The translations under genes were made by a program, and so were the position numbers. Under the pieces are notes generated by a model, which was given only the letters and a program-made list of their open reading frames with translations, had not been told where the DNA came from and made no database searches. 64,000 nt of DNA from an uncultured Sphingomonadaceae bacterium (GTDB taxonomy: Bacteria; Pseudomonadota; Alphaproteobacteria; Sphingomonadales; Sphingomonadaceae). Positions 63,392 to 64,000 of this stretch are shown one piece after another. Numbering within the stretch: the stretch's first letter is position 1; each line of letters starts with the position of its first letter. The stretch covers positions 186,001 through 250,000 of the forward strand of contig CANMBD010000004.1 of NCBI GenBank assembly GCA_947495985.1. Reading direction: 5' to 3'.

Positions 63392-64000
63392 ATGAGTGAT
63401 ACCCTGAAAGTCGTCAGCTGGAACATTAACAGCGTCCGTGCCCGAATCGAAATTGTTGAACGATTCTTGAAGGAAGAAGCACCGGATGTGCTTTGCCTGC
63501 AGGAAACCAAGGTCCGTGATGACCAGTTCCCGGAAGGTGCTTTTCGTCAACTGGGCTATAACCACCTGATATTAAACGGTCAGCCGATGCACCATGGCGT
63601 TGCAATGATCAGCCGTGTGCCGCTCCATAAAGATGAAAGGTTTGACTGGCAGGCCAATGGAGAGGCTCGTCACGTCGGCGCGCGTCTGGAAAATGGCGTA
63701 CGTATTGAGAATGTTTACATCCCGGCAGGCGGTGAGATTCCCGACCGCGATGAAAATCCGAAATTTGGTCAAAAACTGGATTTCTACCAGCGGATGACGG
63801 ACTGGTCCGCAGCGCTTGAAACACCGACGATTCTGCTGGGTGATTTCAACGTCGCACCGCTCGAGGCGGATGTCTGGAGCCACAAACAACTGATCAATGT
63901 GGTCAGTCATACGCAGATAGAAATTGACGTGATGGCCAAATTGCAGGCCGCCCATGACTGGGTTGATATCGGCCGTAAATTCATTCCGGATCCCGAGCGG
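63392..64000 (+). CDS. xthA: exodeoxyribonuclease III (AP endonuclease), N-terminal part
   Basis: The first 203 codons of an ExoIII-family AP endonuclease; the gene runs off the window. Motifs: VVSWNINSVRAR, VLCLQETKVRD (the metal-binding Glu), HHGVAMISR and LLGDFNVAP (catalytic Asp/Asn). ATG 63392 has AGGGA seven bases upstream; an in-frame ATG six codons earlier is less likely. It repairs abasic sites in base excision repair. Only the C-terminus is missing from view. Confidence 0.96.
   Translation, partial: MSDTLKVVSWNINSVRARIEIVERFLKEEAPDVLCLQETKVRDDQFPEGAFRQLGYNHLILNGQPMHHGVAMISRVPLHKDERFDWQANGEARHVGARLENGVRIENVYIPAGGEIPDRDENPKFGQKLDFYQRMTDWSAALETPTILLGDFNVAPLEADVWSHKQLINVVSHTQIEIDVMAKLQAAHDWVDIGRKFIPDPER

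Noticed and set aside
1..64000. CRISPR arrays, transposons, prophage, integron or defence genes
   Set aside because: No regularly spaced repeats, transposase, integrase or restriction motifs were seen; gene order is compact and housekeeping.
1..64000. tRNA and rRNA genes
   Set aside because: None of the gaps between genes shows a cloverleaf, a TTCGA-type T loop with an acceptor stem, or rRNA sequence.

Overview
The window is a core chromosomal segment of an alphaproteobacterium, most likely order Sphingomonadales (a Sphingopyxis, Sphingorhabdus or Parasphingorhabdus relative). Three things point there: a two-gene MetH preceded by an ArsR-methyltransferase fusion, an RcdA-type DUF1465 protein, and small DUF465 proteins close to COQ9 and cbb3 oxidase genes. 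This assignment is inference from gene content; no rRNA or tRNA gene is present to anchor it. I see no insertion sequence, prophage, integrase or CRISPR array.

Layout. 1-0.8 kb: the end of an M16 peptidase gene and a small unknown gene. 0.8-5.2 kb: ybgC-tolQ-tolR-tolA-tolB-pal on the minus strand, the Tol-Pal envelope machine. 5.3-11.3 kb: a minus-strand series holding an ArsR/AHSA1 pair, an MsrQ-like membrane protein, a DksA-type zinc finger protein, an M20 hydrolase, two VOC proteins, a serine hydrolase and a DUF3617 lipoprotein. 11.4-15.3 kb: uvrB, an exported methyltransferase and an unknown gene. 15.5-21.1 kb: a redoxin and DsbD/ScsB pair, a PafA-like phosphatase gene broken by one extra base, and a beta-helix protein. 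21.2-26.9 kb: a tightly coupled methionine operon (arsR-methyltransferase, metF, metH in two parts) with a 22-bp palindrome at its 5' end. 27-31.7 kb: small lipoproteins, a class A-like serine hydrolase, a phospholipase D protein, rpoZ and a fatty acid hydroxylase. 31.8-40.7 kb: a full cbb3 oxidase cluster ccoN-O-(27-aa ORF)-Q-P-G-fixH-ccoI-ccoS with a perfect FNR box, followed by the Fnr gene. 40.8-47 kb: ssb, feoAB, COQ9, an OYE-type alkene reductase, the RcdA-like gene, two DUF465 genes and a CurA-type reductase. 48-64 kb: ptsP, a RodZ-like gene, cpoB, tilS, ftsH, a CNNM/CorC protein, an OmpA lipoprotein, an SDR, a UbiH-type hydroxylase, ftsK, lolA, a probable small RNA and the start of xthA.

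The genes serve a few joined tasks: envelope integrity and lipoprotein traffic (Tol-Pal, CpoB, LolA, FtsK, FtsH), microaerobic respiration (cbb3, Fnr, COQ9 and UbiH for quinone, Feo for iron) and methyl-group metabolism (MetF, MetH). Most of the region is ordinary housekeeping DNA. The signals most worth following are: a 27-aa frame coupled by ATGA overlaps to both ccoO and ccoQ; a leader before the SDR gene whose 11-bp stem hides the ribosome binding site; the palindrome at the start of the methionine operon; and a probable small RNA between lolA and xthA.
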